Below the pieces are notes generated by a model that was not told the origin of the DNA, made no database searches, and saw only the letters and a list, made by a program, of their open reading frames with translations. A program made the translations under genes and the position numbers. This document shows positions 1 through 6,470 of a stretch of DNA of 26,062 bases, piece by piece; the stretch's first letter is position 1; each line of letters opens with the position of its first letter. Where the stretch lies: contig CABSFC010000032.1 of the NCBI GenBank assembly GCA_902476875.1, positions 1 through 26,062 on the forward strand, written 5' to 3'. This stretch comes from an uncultured Oscillibacter sp. (GTDB lineage: Bacteria > Bacillota > Clostridia > Oscillospirales > Oscillospiraceae).

Positions 1-543
1 CTCGCCGGAGGGCATACGGATCTGGGCGTCGCCGCCCTCCTTGGCCATCAGCTGAGCGGAGGCGCCGGCGGAGCGGACCAGCTGGGCGCCGTTGCCGGGA
101 TGCAGCTCGATGTTGTGGATGATGGTACCAACGGGGATGTTGGCCAGGGGCAGGGCGTTGCCGACCTTGATATCGGCCTTGGCGCCGGCCTCCACCTTGT
201 CGCCGGCGTTCAGGCCCACGGGGGCCAGAATGTAGCGGCGCTCGCCGTCCTCATACTCCAGGAGGGCGATGTTGGCGGAGCGGTTGGGGTCGTACTCCAG
301 GCGCAGGACGGTGGCGAACATGTCGTGCTTGTCGCGCTTGAAGTCGATGACGCGGTACTTGCGCTTGTTGCCGCCGCCGCGGTGGCGGACGGTGATGCGG
401 CCATAGCTGTTGCGGCCGGAGCTCTTCTTCAGGGGCTCGGTCAGGCTGGGCTCGGGCTTGGCCTTCTTGTCGATGCCGTCGAATCCGGAGACCGTCATCT
501 GACGTCTGGAGGGAGTCGTCGGCTTAAAGGTTTTGATAGACAT
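1..543 (-). CDS. rplB: 50S ribosomal protein L2, N-terminal 181 residues (cut by window edge)
   Basis: L2 is a primary 23S rRNA-binding protein needed for subunit association and the peptidyl transferase centre. The reading frame begins MSIKTFKPTTPSRRQMTVSG, the usual L2 start, and continues with the conserved RHRGGGNKRKYRVIDFKRDK block (about residues 52-71) and the GTIIHNIELHPGNGAQLVRS region. It is open to base 1, so about 95 C-terminal residues of a roughly 275-residue family lie outside the window. It follows rplW by 23 nt with a good purine-rich ribosome binding site (GGAGAGTAAAG). It belongs to the S10 operon and is read away from rpsJ. Nothing is unusual in the visible part. Identity is certain from sequence and gene order. 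Confidence 0.97.
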   Translation of the reverse strand, partial: MSIKTFKPTTPSRRQMTVSGFDGIDKKAKPEPSLTEPLKKSSGRNSYGRITVRHRGGGNKRKYRVIDFKRDKHDMFATVLRLEYDPNRSANIALLEYEDGERRYILAPVGLNAGDKVEAGAKADIKVGNALPLANIPVGTIIHNIELHPGNGAQLVRSAGASAQLMAKEGGDAQIRMPSGE

Positions 544-566
544 ATCGCTTTACTCTCCTTCCGTTA

Positions 567-860
567 TCAGACCATGCCTTCGAAGAACTCGATGGTCTTG
601 GAATCAGCGGTCAGCTGGACGTAGGCCTTTTTCCAGGTTTTGGTCATGCCGGGCCGGCCGGCGCCCATGCGCTTTTCCTTGCCGGGCACCGTCAGGGTGT
701 TGACGGAAGCGACCTTCACGCCGAAGATCTCCTCAACGGCCTTCTTGATCTCGATCTTGCCAGCGTCCTTGGCAACCTCGAACACGTACTTCTTGTCGGC
801 GGCGCCGGCCATAGCACGCTCGGTGATGATGGGACGGATAATGATATCGTAAGCAGTCAT
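567..860 (-). CDS. rplW: 50S ribosomal protein L23
   Basis: L23 sits at the polypeptide exit tunnel, binds 23S rRNA and docks trigger factor and SRP. The 97-residue product has the usual family length. It shows the N-terminal signature YDIIIRPIITERAM (residues 4-17), the KKYVFEV strand and the central EIFGVKVASVNTL segment, followed by the basic loop GKEKRMGAGRPGMTKTWKKA. Its ATG shares one base with the TAA of rplD (TAATG), so the two are translationally coupled. Order rplD-rplW-rplB is the standard S10 operon order. Nothing unusual is seen. Confidence 0.98.
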   Translation of the reverse strand: MTAYDIIIRPIITERAMAGAADKKYVFEVAKDAGKIEIKKAVEEIFGVKVASVNTLTVPGKEKRMGAGRPGMTKTWKKAYVQLTADSKTIEFFEGMV

Positions 861-1483
861 TATGCGTACACCTCCTCGATTTTTGCGAGGGCGGTCTGAT
901 CCACAACCAGGTACTGGGCGTTGATGATGTCGTAGACATTCAGCTGCGCAGCGGGAGTGGTCAGCACGCCGGGGATGTTCCGGGCGCTCTTGACGACGAC
1001 GGTGTCAGCGGCGGGGGTCACGACGACGGCCTTGCCATCGACCTTGACGGCATCCAGGAACTTGCGGAAGTCGGCGGTCTTGATGGCGTCCATCTTGATG
1101 GCGTCGATCACGATCACCTTGCCCTCGGCAGCCTTGGCGGACAGGACGGACTTCAGCGCCAGGCGCTTGACCTTCTTGTTCAGCACATAGCTGTAATCCC
1201 GGGGCTTGGGAGCGAACACGATACCGCCGTGGGTCCACTGGGGAGACCGGGTGGAGCCCTGACGGGCGTGGCCGGTGCCCTTCTGGCGCCAGGGCTTTCT
1301 GCCGCCGCCGGAGACTTCGGCGCGGGTCAGGGCGCTCTGGGTGCCCTGTCTGCAATTGGCGAGGTGGTTCTTGACGACCTCATGCACAACGACGGTATTG
1401 GGCTCGATGCCAAAGATCGCGTCGCTGAGTTCCACAGTGCCGACCTCTGCGCCGGCCATGTTCAAAACTTTCACGGTAGACAT
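860..1483 (-). CDS. rplD: 50S ribosomal protein L4
   Basis: L4 binds domain I of 23S rRNA and lines the exit tunnel. In enterobacteria it is also the autogenous repressor of the S10 operon. The 207 residues match the family length. The tunnel loop is visible as GGGRKPWRQKGTGHARQGS (about residues 57-75) followed by RSPQWTHGGIVFAPKPRDYS. The C-terminal half contains the usual alternating strands (VIVIDAIKMD, KAVVVTPAAD, ARNIPGVLTTPAAQLNVYDI). It lies 18 nt after rplC. If the attenuator-like hairpin in the rpsJ leader works as in E. coli, this protein is the most likely effector (inference). Confidence 0.97.
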   Translation of the reverse strand: MSTVKVLNMAGAEVGTVELSDAIFGIEPNTVVVHEVVKNHLANCRQGTQSALTRAEVSGGGRKPWRQKGTGHARQGSTRSPQWTHGGIVFAPKPRDYSYVLNKKVKRLALKSVLSAKAAEGKVIVIDAIKMDAIKTADFRKFLDAVKVDGKAVVVTPAADTVVVKSARNIPGVLTTPAAQLNVYDIINAQYLVVDQTALAKIEEVYA

Positions 1484-1501
1484 TATTCAAGCACCCCTTT
1501 C

Positions 1502-2221
1502 TTACTTGTTTCTGGCGGAAGCCTTCTGCGGGTTGCGGCCGGAAGCCTTCTGCGGGTTCTTGCTGATGTCCGCGCCGGCCTGCTTGACCTTGTGGACCTT
1601 CACAGTGCTCTTGATGGTGACCAGACCGCCCTTGGGGCCGGGAACGGCGCCGCAAACGACCAGCATGTTCAGCTCGGGGTCGACCTTCACGACGGACAGG
1701 TTCTGGACGGTGACCTGGTCAACGCCCATGTGGCCGGCACCGATCTTGCCCTTGAAGACGCGGGAGGGATCGGTGGAAGAGCCCATGGAGCCGGGATGAC
1801 GGTGGACAGGACCGGAACCGTGGGTCTCCTTCAGGCGGTGGGCGCCGTGGCGCTTGATGACGCCCTGGTAGCCGTGGCCCTTGCTGATACCGGTGACGTC
1901 GACGAAATCGCCGACCTTGAAGGTGTCGGCCTTGACGAGGTCGCCGATGTTCAGCTCGGCGGCGTTCTCCAGGTCGAACTCGCGCAGGTGCTTCTTGGGA
2001 GACACGCCGGCCTTGTTCAGGTGGCCCATCTCAGGCTTGGTCAGCTTGCGCTCGGGGACATCCTCGAAGCCCAGCTGGACAGCCGCGTAGCCTTCCTTTT
2101 CGGAAGTCTTCTTCTGAACGACCACGCAGGGGCCCGCCTCGATCACGGTGACGGGGATCACACGGCCGTTCTCGTCAAAAATCTGGGACATGCCCACTTT
2201 TTTGCCGATGATAGCTTTCAT
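1502..2221 (-). CDS. rplC: 50S ribosomal protein L3 with a repeated basic C-terminal tail
   Basis: L3 is an early assembly protein bound near the 3' end of 23S rRNA. The start chosen is the ATG of MKAIIGKKVGMSQIFDENGR, preceded by GGAGGAGAATACACA; a frame extension to 2287 is non-coding leader. The signature GSSTDPSRVFKGKIGAGHMG (about residues 148-167) is intact. The protein is 239 residues, longer than the roughly 210 typical of the family. The excess is a C-terminal tail after KSTVKVHKVKQAG that ends in two copies of an octapeptide, NPQKASGR and NPQKASAR, then NK. At DNA level 19 identical bases recur with a 24-nt period (1516-1534 and 1540-1558), so the duplication looks recent. Identity is certain; the role of the tail is unknown. 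Confidence 0.97.
   Translation of the reverse strand: MKAIIGKKVGMSQIFDENGRVIPVTVIEAGPCVVVQKKTSEKEGYAAVQLGFEDVPERKLTKPEMGHLNKAGVSPKKHLREFDLENAAELNIGDLVKADTFKVGDFVDVTGISKGHGYQGVIKRHGAHRLKETHGSGPVHRHPGSMGSSTDPSRVFKGKIGAGHMGVDQVTVQNLSVVKVDPELNMLVVCGAVPGPKGGLVTIKSTVKVHKVKQAGADISKNPQKASGRNPQKASARNK
1516..1558. repeat. 24-nt tandem repeat inside the 3' end of rplC
   Basis: The 19-mer CGGAAGCCTTCTGCGGGTT occurs at 1516-1534 and again at 1540-1558. The period of 24 nt equals eight codons, so the repeat is in frame and encodes NPQKAS[GA]R twice in the L3 tail. Confidence 0.9.
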
Positions 2222-2377
2222 TGTGTATTCTCCTCCTGAAAGGTTATTGGTCGGCTTAGATACTCCGGGGTTGGGTCCCCGCCGCATTGCTCTGCCGACA
2301 TGACCCGCTCATCTCGCAAGACGATGAGCATTGGGTGAGCAACTTCATTAAATGGGAATCGCGTTTGGAAACCGGTC
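2222..2377 (-). promoter_or_regulatory. rpsJ-rplC intergenic region with two hairpins
   Basis: This 156-nt gap is unusually long for the interior of an S10 operon. In the transcript it can form a perfect 7-bp stem GCTCATC/GATGAGC (2307-2313 with 2323-2329, 9-nt loop). A second stem CGGGG/CCCCG lies around 2269-2285, about 50 nt before the rplC start. Neither is followed by a U-run, so they are not intrinsic terminators. They may act as an mRNA processing or translational control element for rplC. The function is not known. Confidence 0.5.
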
Positions 2378-2689
2378 TTACAGCTTGATCTCGATCTCCA
2401 CGCCGGCGGGCAGCTCCAGAGCCATCAGAGCCTCCACGGTCTTGGGGGTGGACTTGGTGATGTCGATCAGTCTCTTGTGGGTGCGGCGCTCGAACTGCTC
2501 GCGGCTGTCCTTGTACTTGTGCACGGCCCGCAGGATGGTGACGACTTCCTTCTTGGTGGGCAGAGGGATGGGGCCGGAGACCTCGGCGCCGGTGCGCTTG
2601 GCGGTCTCGACGATCTTCTCGGCGCTCTGGTCGATGACCTGGTGGTCATAGGCCTTCAGGCGAATACGGATCATTTCTTTCTGTGCCAT
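2378..2689 (-). CDS. rpsJ: 30S ribosomal protein S10
   Basis: S10 is a 30S head protein and, as NusE, part of transcription antitermination complexes. The 103-residue product is the family length. It carries the conserved N-terminus IRIRLKAYDHQVIDQSAEKI, the signature GPIPLPTKKEVVTILRAVHK (about residues 36-55), and YKDSREQFERRTHKRLIDI. The start is the ATG of MAQKEMIRIRL, preceded by AGGAGGAAAGAACC; a frame extension to 2782 lies in the leader and is not part of the protein. It is the first gene of the S10 operon and is preceded by a 285-nt leader. Confidence 0.98.
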   Translation of the reverse strand: MAQKEMIRIRLKAYDHQVIDQSAEKIVETAKRTGAEVSGPIPLPTKKEVVTILRAVHKYKDSREQFERRTHKRLIDITKSTPKTVEALMALELPAGVEIEIKL

Positions 2690-2973
2690 GGTTCTTTCCT
2701 CCTGATTTCGTAGGTAGTTTGTGACGCAGTCTCGACGACCTACGGCGAGAGAATTTTCTGTACGCTTATCCGTGCGTATCATTCCAGCTCATGAAAAATA
2801 CCGGCGCAGGGGACCTACGGCCGGTACACGGATCATGGCGTGGCGATCTACGCGACGTACCAGATCTTCTCAGCCGCCCGATTATCGGACATACTCCCCG
2901 GAAGTTACCTCCTCGCGGAGCAATCTCCCGGTTCATCGCAGTGCCGCGGACAGGACATGCCTTATCGCACAGC
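2690..2973 (-). ncRNA. Structured leader of the S10 operon
   Basis: No convincing gene lies in this stretch, which is the predicted 5' leader from the start site near 2973 to the rpsJ ribosome binding site. It holds an attenuator-like hairpin plus U-run (2794-2826). It also holds two copies of CGTAGGT on the transcript strand (2819-2813, inside the attenuator loop, and 2744-2738). A complementary ACCTACG lies at 2715-2709, just upstream of the rpsJ ribosome binding site. Either CGTAGGT copy could pair with the single ACCTACG, so alternative structures are possible. A 14-codon ORF beginning MSDNRAAEK around 2890 has no well-spaced ribosome binding site and is not called as a gene. Confidence 0.6.
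2794..2826 (-). terminator. Attenuator-like intrinsic terminator in the rpsJ leader
   Basis: On the transcript strand TACCGGC (2826-2820) pairs with GCCGGTA (2805-2799) around a 14-nt loop, followed at once by UUUUU (2798-2794). It lies about 105 nt upstream of rpsJ and about 150 nt after the predicted start site, so it would act on an operon leader rather than at a gene end. Confidence 0.55.
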
Positions 2974-2979
2974 CACTAT

Positions 2980-3008
2980 ATGATAAAAGAAAATCCCCCT
3001 GATGTCAA
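2980..3008 (-). promoter_or_regulatory. Promoter of the S10 operon
   Basis: TTGACA (3008-3003), a 17-nt spacer and TATCAT (2985-2980) point toward rpsJ, with a start near 2973. An AT-rich tract lies just upstream (3013-3052), as in strong ribosomal promoters. AAAATCC (2990-2996) and GGATTTT (3011-3017) form an inverted repeat that brackets the -35 box. Confidence 0.8.
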
Positions 3009-3148
3009 GAGGATTTTTCTCTGTTTTTGATGAAATTTCAAATATTTTTTTGGCAGGCGGAAAAGCGGCAAGATCCGCGGGGGTTTGCGGCTCTCAGGCG
3101 CCTGGTTATGCTTTCCCGCGCGGCACAGTTCTCCGCCAGGCCGGTGGG

Positions 3149-3175
3149 AAAAGGAGGGGGACTCCGTCCCCCTCC
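3149..3175 (-). terminator. Intrinsic terminator of proS
   Basis: On the transcript strand GGAGGGGGAC (3175-3166) pairs with GTCCCCCTCC (3162-3153) around a 3-nt loop, followed by UUUU (3152-3149). It lies 15 nt after the proS stop. Confidence 0.85.
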
Positions 3176-3189
3176 CTGTCTTTATATAA

Positions 3190-4629
3190 TCAGTAGGCGA
3201 CGCCCCAGTAGATGTCGGTGGCGCACTTCTTGCCGCACACGGGGCACACGCCCTCGGTGCCGCTCTGCTCCAGCGGCATACAGCGGGAGGTGACGCCGGC
3301 CCGCTCCTTCATGGCCAGCTCGCACTCCAGCGCGCCGCACCACTTGGACCGCAGGAAGCCGCCCTTGCCCTCGGCGATGGCCTTGGCCTCCTCGGGGGTT
3401 TTGATGTCGAAGGTGTTGTCCTCCCGATTCTTCAGCGCCATGGCGTACATGTTGTCGTGGACATCGTCCAGCAGCCGCTTCACCCGGGTCTCCAGCTCCG
3501 CCAGGGGCACGAGCACCTTCTCGCCGGTGTCCCGACGGGCGATGACGCACTGCTCCTTCTCCATGTCCTTGGGGCCGATCTCCACCCGCAGGGGCACGCC
3601 CTTCATCTCGTACTCGGCGAACTTCCAGCCGGGGGAGTTGTCGGAGTCGTCCATCCTGGCGCGGATGCCGGCGGCGCTCAGGCGGTCCCGCAGGGCCGCG
3701 GCGGCGTCCAGCACGCCGGGCTTGTGCTGGGCCACGGGGATCACCACCGCCTGGACGGGGGCGATACGGGGGGGCAGCACCAAGCCGTTGTCGTCGCCGT
3801 GGGTCATGATGATGCCGCCGATCATGCGGGTGGACACGCCCCAGGAAGTCTGGTGGGGATGGTGGGGCTGGTTGTCCTTGCCCGCGAAGGTGATGTCGAA
3901 AGCCCTGGCGAAGCCGTCGCCGAAGTAGTGGCTGGTGCCGGCCTGGAGGGCCTTGTGATCGTGCATCATGCACTCCACGGTGTAGGTCTCCTCGGCGCCG
4001 TTGAACTTCTCCTTGTCGGTCTTGCGGCCCTTGATGACGGGCATGGCCAGCACGTTCTCCATGAAGTCCGCGTAGATGTTCAGCATCCGCATGGTCTCCT
4101 CCCGGGCCTCTTCCTCGGTGGCGTGCATGGTGTGGCCCTCCTGCCACAGGAACTCCCGGTGGCGCAGGAAGGGACGGGAGGTCTTCTCCCACCGCAGAAC
4201 GCTGCACCACTGGTTGTACAGCTTGGGCAGGTCCCGCCAGGAGTGGATGATGTTGGCATAGTGCTCGCAGAACAGCGTCTCGCTGGTGGGGCGGACGCAC
4301 AGGCGGTCCTCCAGTTTCTCGTTGCCGCCCACGGTGATCCAGGCGCACTCCGGGGCGAAGCCCTCCACGTGGTCCTTCTCCTTCTGGAGCAGGCTCTCGG
4401 GGATCAGCACGGGCAGGTACACGTTCTCGTGCCCGGTCTCCTTGAACTTCCGGTCCAGCTCCGCCTGGATGTTCTCCCAGATGGCATAGCCATAGGGACG
4501 GTAGATGAACATGCCCTTGACGGAGGTGTAATCGATCAGCTCGGCCTTTTTGCAGACGTCGGTGTACCACTGGGCGAAGTCCACGTCCCGGGCGGTGATG
4601 GCGTCCACTTGTCTCTTATCCTGTGCCAT
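3190..4629 (-). CDS. proS: Prolyl-tRNA synthetase, archaeal/eukaryote-like type (ProS type 3)
   Basis: This class II synthetase charges tRNA-Pro with proline in the cytoplasm. The 479 residues match the short ProS family, which lacks the inserted editing domain of the E. coli type. Motif 2 is visible as RPFLRHREFLWQEGHTMHAT and motif 3-type sequence as HQTSWGVSTRMIGGIIMTHGDDNG. The C-terminal zinc domain has Cys431, Cys436, Cys462 and Cys465, the same spacing as the four zinc ligands of the Thermus enzyme, and the chain ends in the family's terminal tyrosine (WGVAY). It is monocistronic, with a consensus promoter and a strong terminator. Lack of an editing domain makes the YbaK-type deacylase at 17372-17860 a plausible trans-editing partner (inference). 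Confidence 0.97.
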   Translation of the reverse strand: MAQDKRQVDAITARDVDFAQWYTDVCKKAELIDYTSVKGMFIYRPYGYAIWENIQAELDRKFKETGHENVYLPVLIPESLLQKEKDHVEGFAPECAWITVGGNEKLEDRLCVRPTSETLFCEHYANIIHSWRDLPKLYNQWCSVLRWEKTSRPFLRHREFLWQEGHTMHATEEEAREETMRMLNIYADFMENVLAMPVIKGRKTDKEKFNGAEETYTVECMMHDHKALQAGTSHYFGDGFARAFDITFAGKDNQPHHPHQTSWGVSTRMIGGIIMTHGDDNGLVLPPRIAPVQAVVIPVAQHKPGVLDAAAALRDRLSAAGIRARMDDSDNSPGWKFAEYEMKGVPLRVEIGPKDMEKEQCVIARRDTGEKVLVPLAELETRVKRLLDDVHDNMYAMALKNREDNTFDIKTPEEAKAIAEGKGGFLRSKWCGALECELAMKERAGVTSRCMPLEQSGTEGVCPVCGKKCATDIYWGVAY

Positions 4630-4690
4630 AGTCTCAAATCCTTTACCTTTATATCAAAAATGTCGCAAGCGCGGTTTTCACTGGTCTCCT

Positions 4691-4719
4691 ATTGTAGCGA
4701 TTCCAGGGAAAAATGTCAA
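4691..4719 (-). promoter_or_regulatory. proS promoter
   Basis: TTGACA (4719-4714), a 17-nt spacer and TACAAT (4696-4691) give a near-perfect housekeeping promoter. The start is near 4684, about 55 nt upstream of the proS ATG. Confidence 0.85.
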
Positions 4720-4768
4720 CTGTCACTGTTTTGTAATCCCGCTGTAACGACTTTCCCGGCGCCGCTTT

Positions 4769-4776
4769 GATATGCT
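4769..4776 (+). promoter_or_regulatory. Possible extended -10 promoter of the lipoprotein gene
   Basis: A TGA immediately before TATGCT (4771-4776) fits an extended -10 box 23 nt upstream of the ATG. No good -35 hexamer lies 16-18 nt further upstream, so this is a weak call. Confidence 0.35.
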
Positions 4777-4798
4777 TTGGAAAAAGGGAGGGATTTCC

Positions 4799-5851
4799 AT
4801 GAAACGCCTGTTTGCCGTTTTGTTGTCGCTGTCCCTGATGCTGCCGGCCGGATGCGGCGCGTCGGGCGCGGAGCCCGTCCCCGAAGAGGTCGTTTCCCCC
4901 GCTTCCGCTGAAGCGGCGCCCTCCACCCCGGAGGACAACGGGTATCCGCGCGTTCCCCTGCCGGTGACAGAGGAGGCCGTCCGGGCGGTCTATGAGGCCG
5001 AAGAGCGGGTGGTGCTGGAGATCACGCCCTATGAAAATGACTTTCTGGTGTGGTATGGCTTTGACCACGGATACCGGGACGAGACCGGCAGATACGTGGA
5101 CAACTCCCGCTTTGAGTGGGTATATGGTGCCAGCGGCCTCCGCTGCCCCCTGCTCCACTGCGACCGGGACGTGACCAGCTATGAAATTCCCGGGTCCGGC
5201 GCCGTGGAGGTCCTCACTGGCCAGAGATTTGCCAATGTGTCCGGAAACGGATTTCCCGTGACTCTCCGAGCCCGCGCCGCCCTGGCGCTGGGAGAAGACG
5301 GAGAGCCGCTCCCCTATTTTGTGGATTCCGGAATCCAGGAAACCTATTGGGCGCCGGTTTCCGAGGGCCACACGGTGGGTTTGGAGCGCCGGGAGGTCCT
5401 GGTGGATGCCCGGCTGACCATTGACAGTCTGGAGCTGGTATTTGGCCCGCCCGCGGACCCGGATGGGCTGAGCGGCTTTTACGCCGCCGCCAGCTGGATT
5501 CCTCTGGTGGAGATCAGCTGTGATGAATCCGGCAGGCAAATGACACTGACCTGCCGGGAAACCGCTCTGACCAGCGGCGATCCTCCGCGCTGTGATGACG
5601 CGGATTTGCAGGAAAACTATACGCAATGGCTCCTGGATACCGGGACGGAGCTGCCCACCTCCTTCCCCGCCGGGACGCTGACAGGCGCGAATCCATTCCT
5701 CCAGCAAGCCGAGGTCCGGGAGCGCGACGGCGACACCCTGATCACGCTGACCCTGACAGAGGACGCCGGCCTCTATACGGTGGAGACCGGCCAGCTGCTG
5801 CGAAACGAAAGCCGCCCATACCTCCGCCTGACTTTCCAGGAGTCCCATTGA
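4799..5851 (+). CDS. Secreted lipoprotein of unknown function
   Basis: The 350-residue product starts MKRLFAVLLSLSLMLPAGCG: a lysine-arginine head, a hydrophobic stretch and a cysteine at residue 19 fitting a type II (lipoprotein) signal peptide. The Pro at -3 is an atypical lipobox residue. An acidic, Pro/Ser/Glu-rich linker follows (residues 20-50). The rest reads as a soluble, strand-rich extracellular domain with many aromatic residues and a few cysteines, and I do not recognise a family. The start chosen has GGGAGGG six bases upstream; an in-frame ATG at 4772 would destroy the signal peptide. It is followed four bases later by a 36-bp palindrome, so it is probably monocistronic. Expected location is the outer face of the membrane. 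Confidence 0.8.
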   Translation: MKRLFAVLLSLSLMLPAGCGASGAEPVPEEVVSPASAEAAPSTPEDNGYPRVPLPVTEEAVRAVYEAEERVVLEITPYENDFLVWYGFDHGYRDETGRYVDNSRFEWVYGASGLRCPLLHCDRDVTSYEIPGSGAVEVLTGQRFANVSGNGFPVTLRARAALALGEDGEPLPYFVDSGIQETYWAPVSEGHTVGLERREVLVDARLTIDSLELVFGPPADPDGLSGFYAAASWIPLVEISCDESGRQMTLTCRETALTSGDPPRCDDADLQENYTQWLLDTGTELPTSFPAGTLTGANPFLQQAEVRERDGDTLITLTLTEDAGLYTVETGQLLRNESRPYLRLTFQESH

Positions 5852-5854
5852 GCA

Positions 5855-5890
5855 AATTGCCGCAAGCAGTCATGACTGCTTGCGGCAATT
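5855..5890 (+). terminator. Perfect 36-bp palindrome after the lipoprotein gene
   Basis: The 18-base arm AATTGCCGCAAGCAGTCA at 5855-5872 is exactly reverse-complemented at 5873-5890. It begins four bases after the lipoprotein stop. No long U-run follows on either strand, so it may be a weak terminator, an mRNA 3'-end stabiliser or a protein-binding site. Confidence 0.6.
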
Positions 5891-5907
5891 ATGGTATTAC
5901 CTTTCTA

Positions 5908-5936
5908 TTTACTTTTTCCGGCAGCCGTGATATCCT
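5908..5936 (+). promoter_or_regulatory. Candidate promoter of the YgjP-like gene, placing the start at its ATG
   Basis: TTTACT (5908-5913), a 17-nt spacer ending in TGA, and TATCCT (5931-5936) form an extended -10 promoter. The expected start is 5942-5944, which coincides with the ATG at 5944. The boxes match consensus only moderately. Confidence 0.4.
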
Positions 5937-5943
5937 TAGTTTT

Positions 5944-6459
5944 ATGGAATCGTATGAACTCATCCGCTCCCGCCGAAAAACGTTGGCGCTGGAGATCACA
6001 ACCGACTGCCGCGTCCTGGTCCGGGCGCCGCTGCGGCTGTCCCGGGCGCGCATCGACGCGTTTGTGGAAAGTCACGCCGCCTGGATCACAAAGCACCTGG
6101 AACAGCAGCGGCAAAGAGCCGCCTCCGCCCCACCCGCTCCCACGCCGGAGGACATCGCGGCCCTGAAGGCGAGGGCCCGGGCCGTCCTGCCGGAAAAGGT
6201 GGCGTATTGGAGCGAAAAAATGGGCCTGACCCCCACCGGGCTGAAGATCACCGCCGCCAGAAAGCGCTACGGAAGCTGCGGCGCCAAAAACAGCCTGTGC
6301 TTCTCCTGCTTCCTGATGAACTCCCCGGAGGAGGCCATTGATCTGGTGGTGGTCCACGAGCTGTGCCACATCCGGGAGAAAAACCACGGGCCCCGCTTTT
6401 ACGCCCTGCTGGGGCAGTATCTTCCCGATTACAAGGAACGAAAGAAACTTTTGAGATAG
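5944..6459 (+). CDS. YgjP-type zinc metallopeptidase domain protein (M48-like, DUF45)
   Basis: The 171-residue product matches the YgjP/DUF45 family of small cytoplasmic zinc metallopeptidase-like proteins, sometimes linked to restriction or repair loci but without a settled role. The N-terminal part (YELIRSRRKTLALEITTDCR) is the usual strand pair. The zinc motif is HELCH at residues 138-142 (catalytic Glu139) with a third ligand candidate His148 in NHGPRF. The segment KRYGSCGAKNSLCFS before it is also typical. The ATG at 5944 was chosen because family homology begins there. No Shine-Dalgarno sequence precedes it, and the best promoter would start transcription on the ATG itself. The purO-like gene follows after 11 nt, so the two are probably cotranscribed. 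Confidence 0.88.
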   Translation: MESYELIRSRRKTLALEITTDCRVLVRAPLRLSRARIDAFVESHAAWITKHLEQQRQRAASAPPAPTPEDIAALKARARAVLPEKVAYWSEKMGLTPTGLKITAARKRYGSCGAKNSLCFSCFLMNSPEEAIDLVVVHELCHIREKNHGPRFYALLGQYLPDYKERKKLLR

Positions 6460-6470
6460 GAGCCGCACAT

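Noticed and set aside
2850..2892. 14-codon leader peptide MSDNRAAEK... in the S10 leader
   Set aside because: Spacing from the GGAGG element to the ATG is too long and no regulatory codons stand out; chance is likely.
2721..3196. Several plus-strand open frames upstream of rpsJ
   Set aside because: They have no ribosome binding site and overlap the S10 promoter, leader and proS terminator.
3182..4570. 462-residue minus-strand frame in proS
   Set aside because: It is the +1 frame of proS, an Arg/Gly/Pro-rich shadow; the proS frame has all catalytic and zinc motifs.
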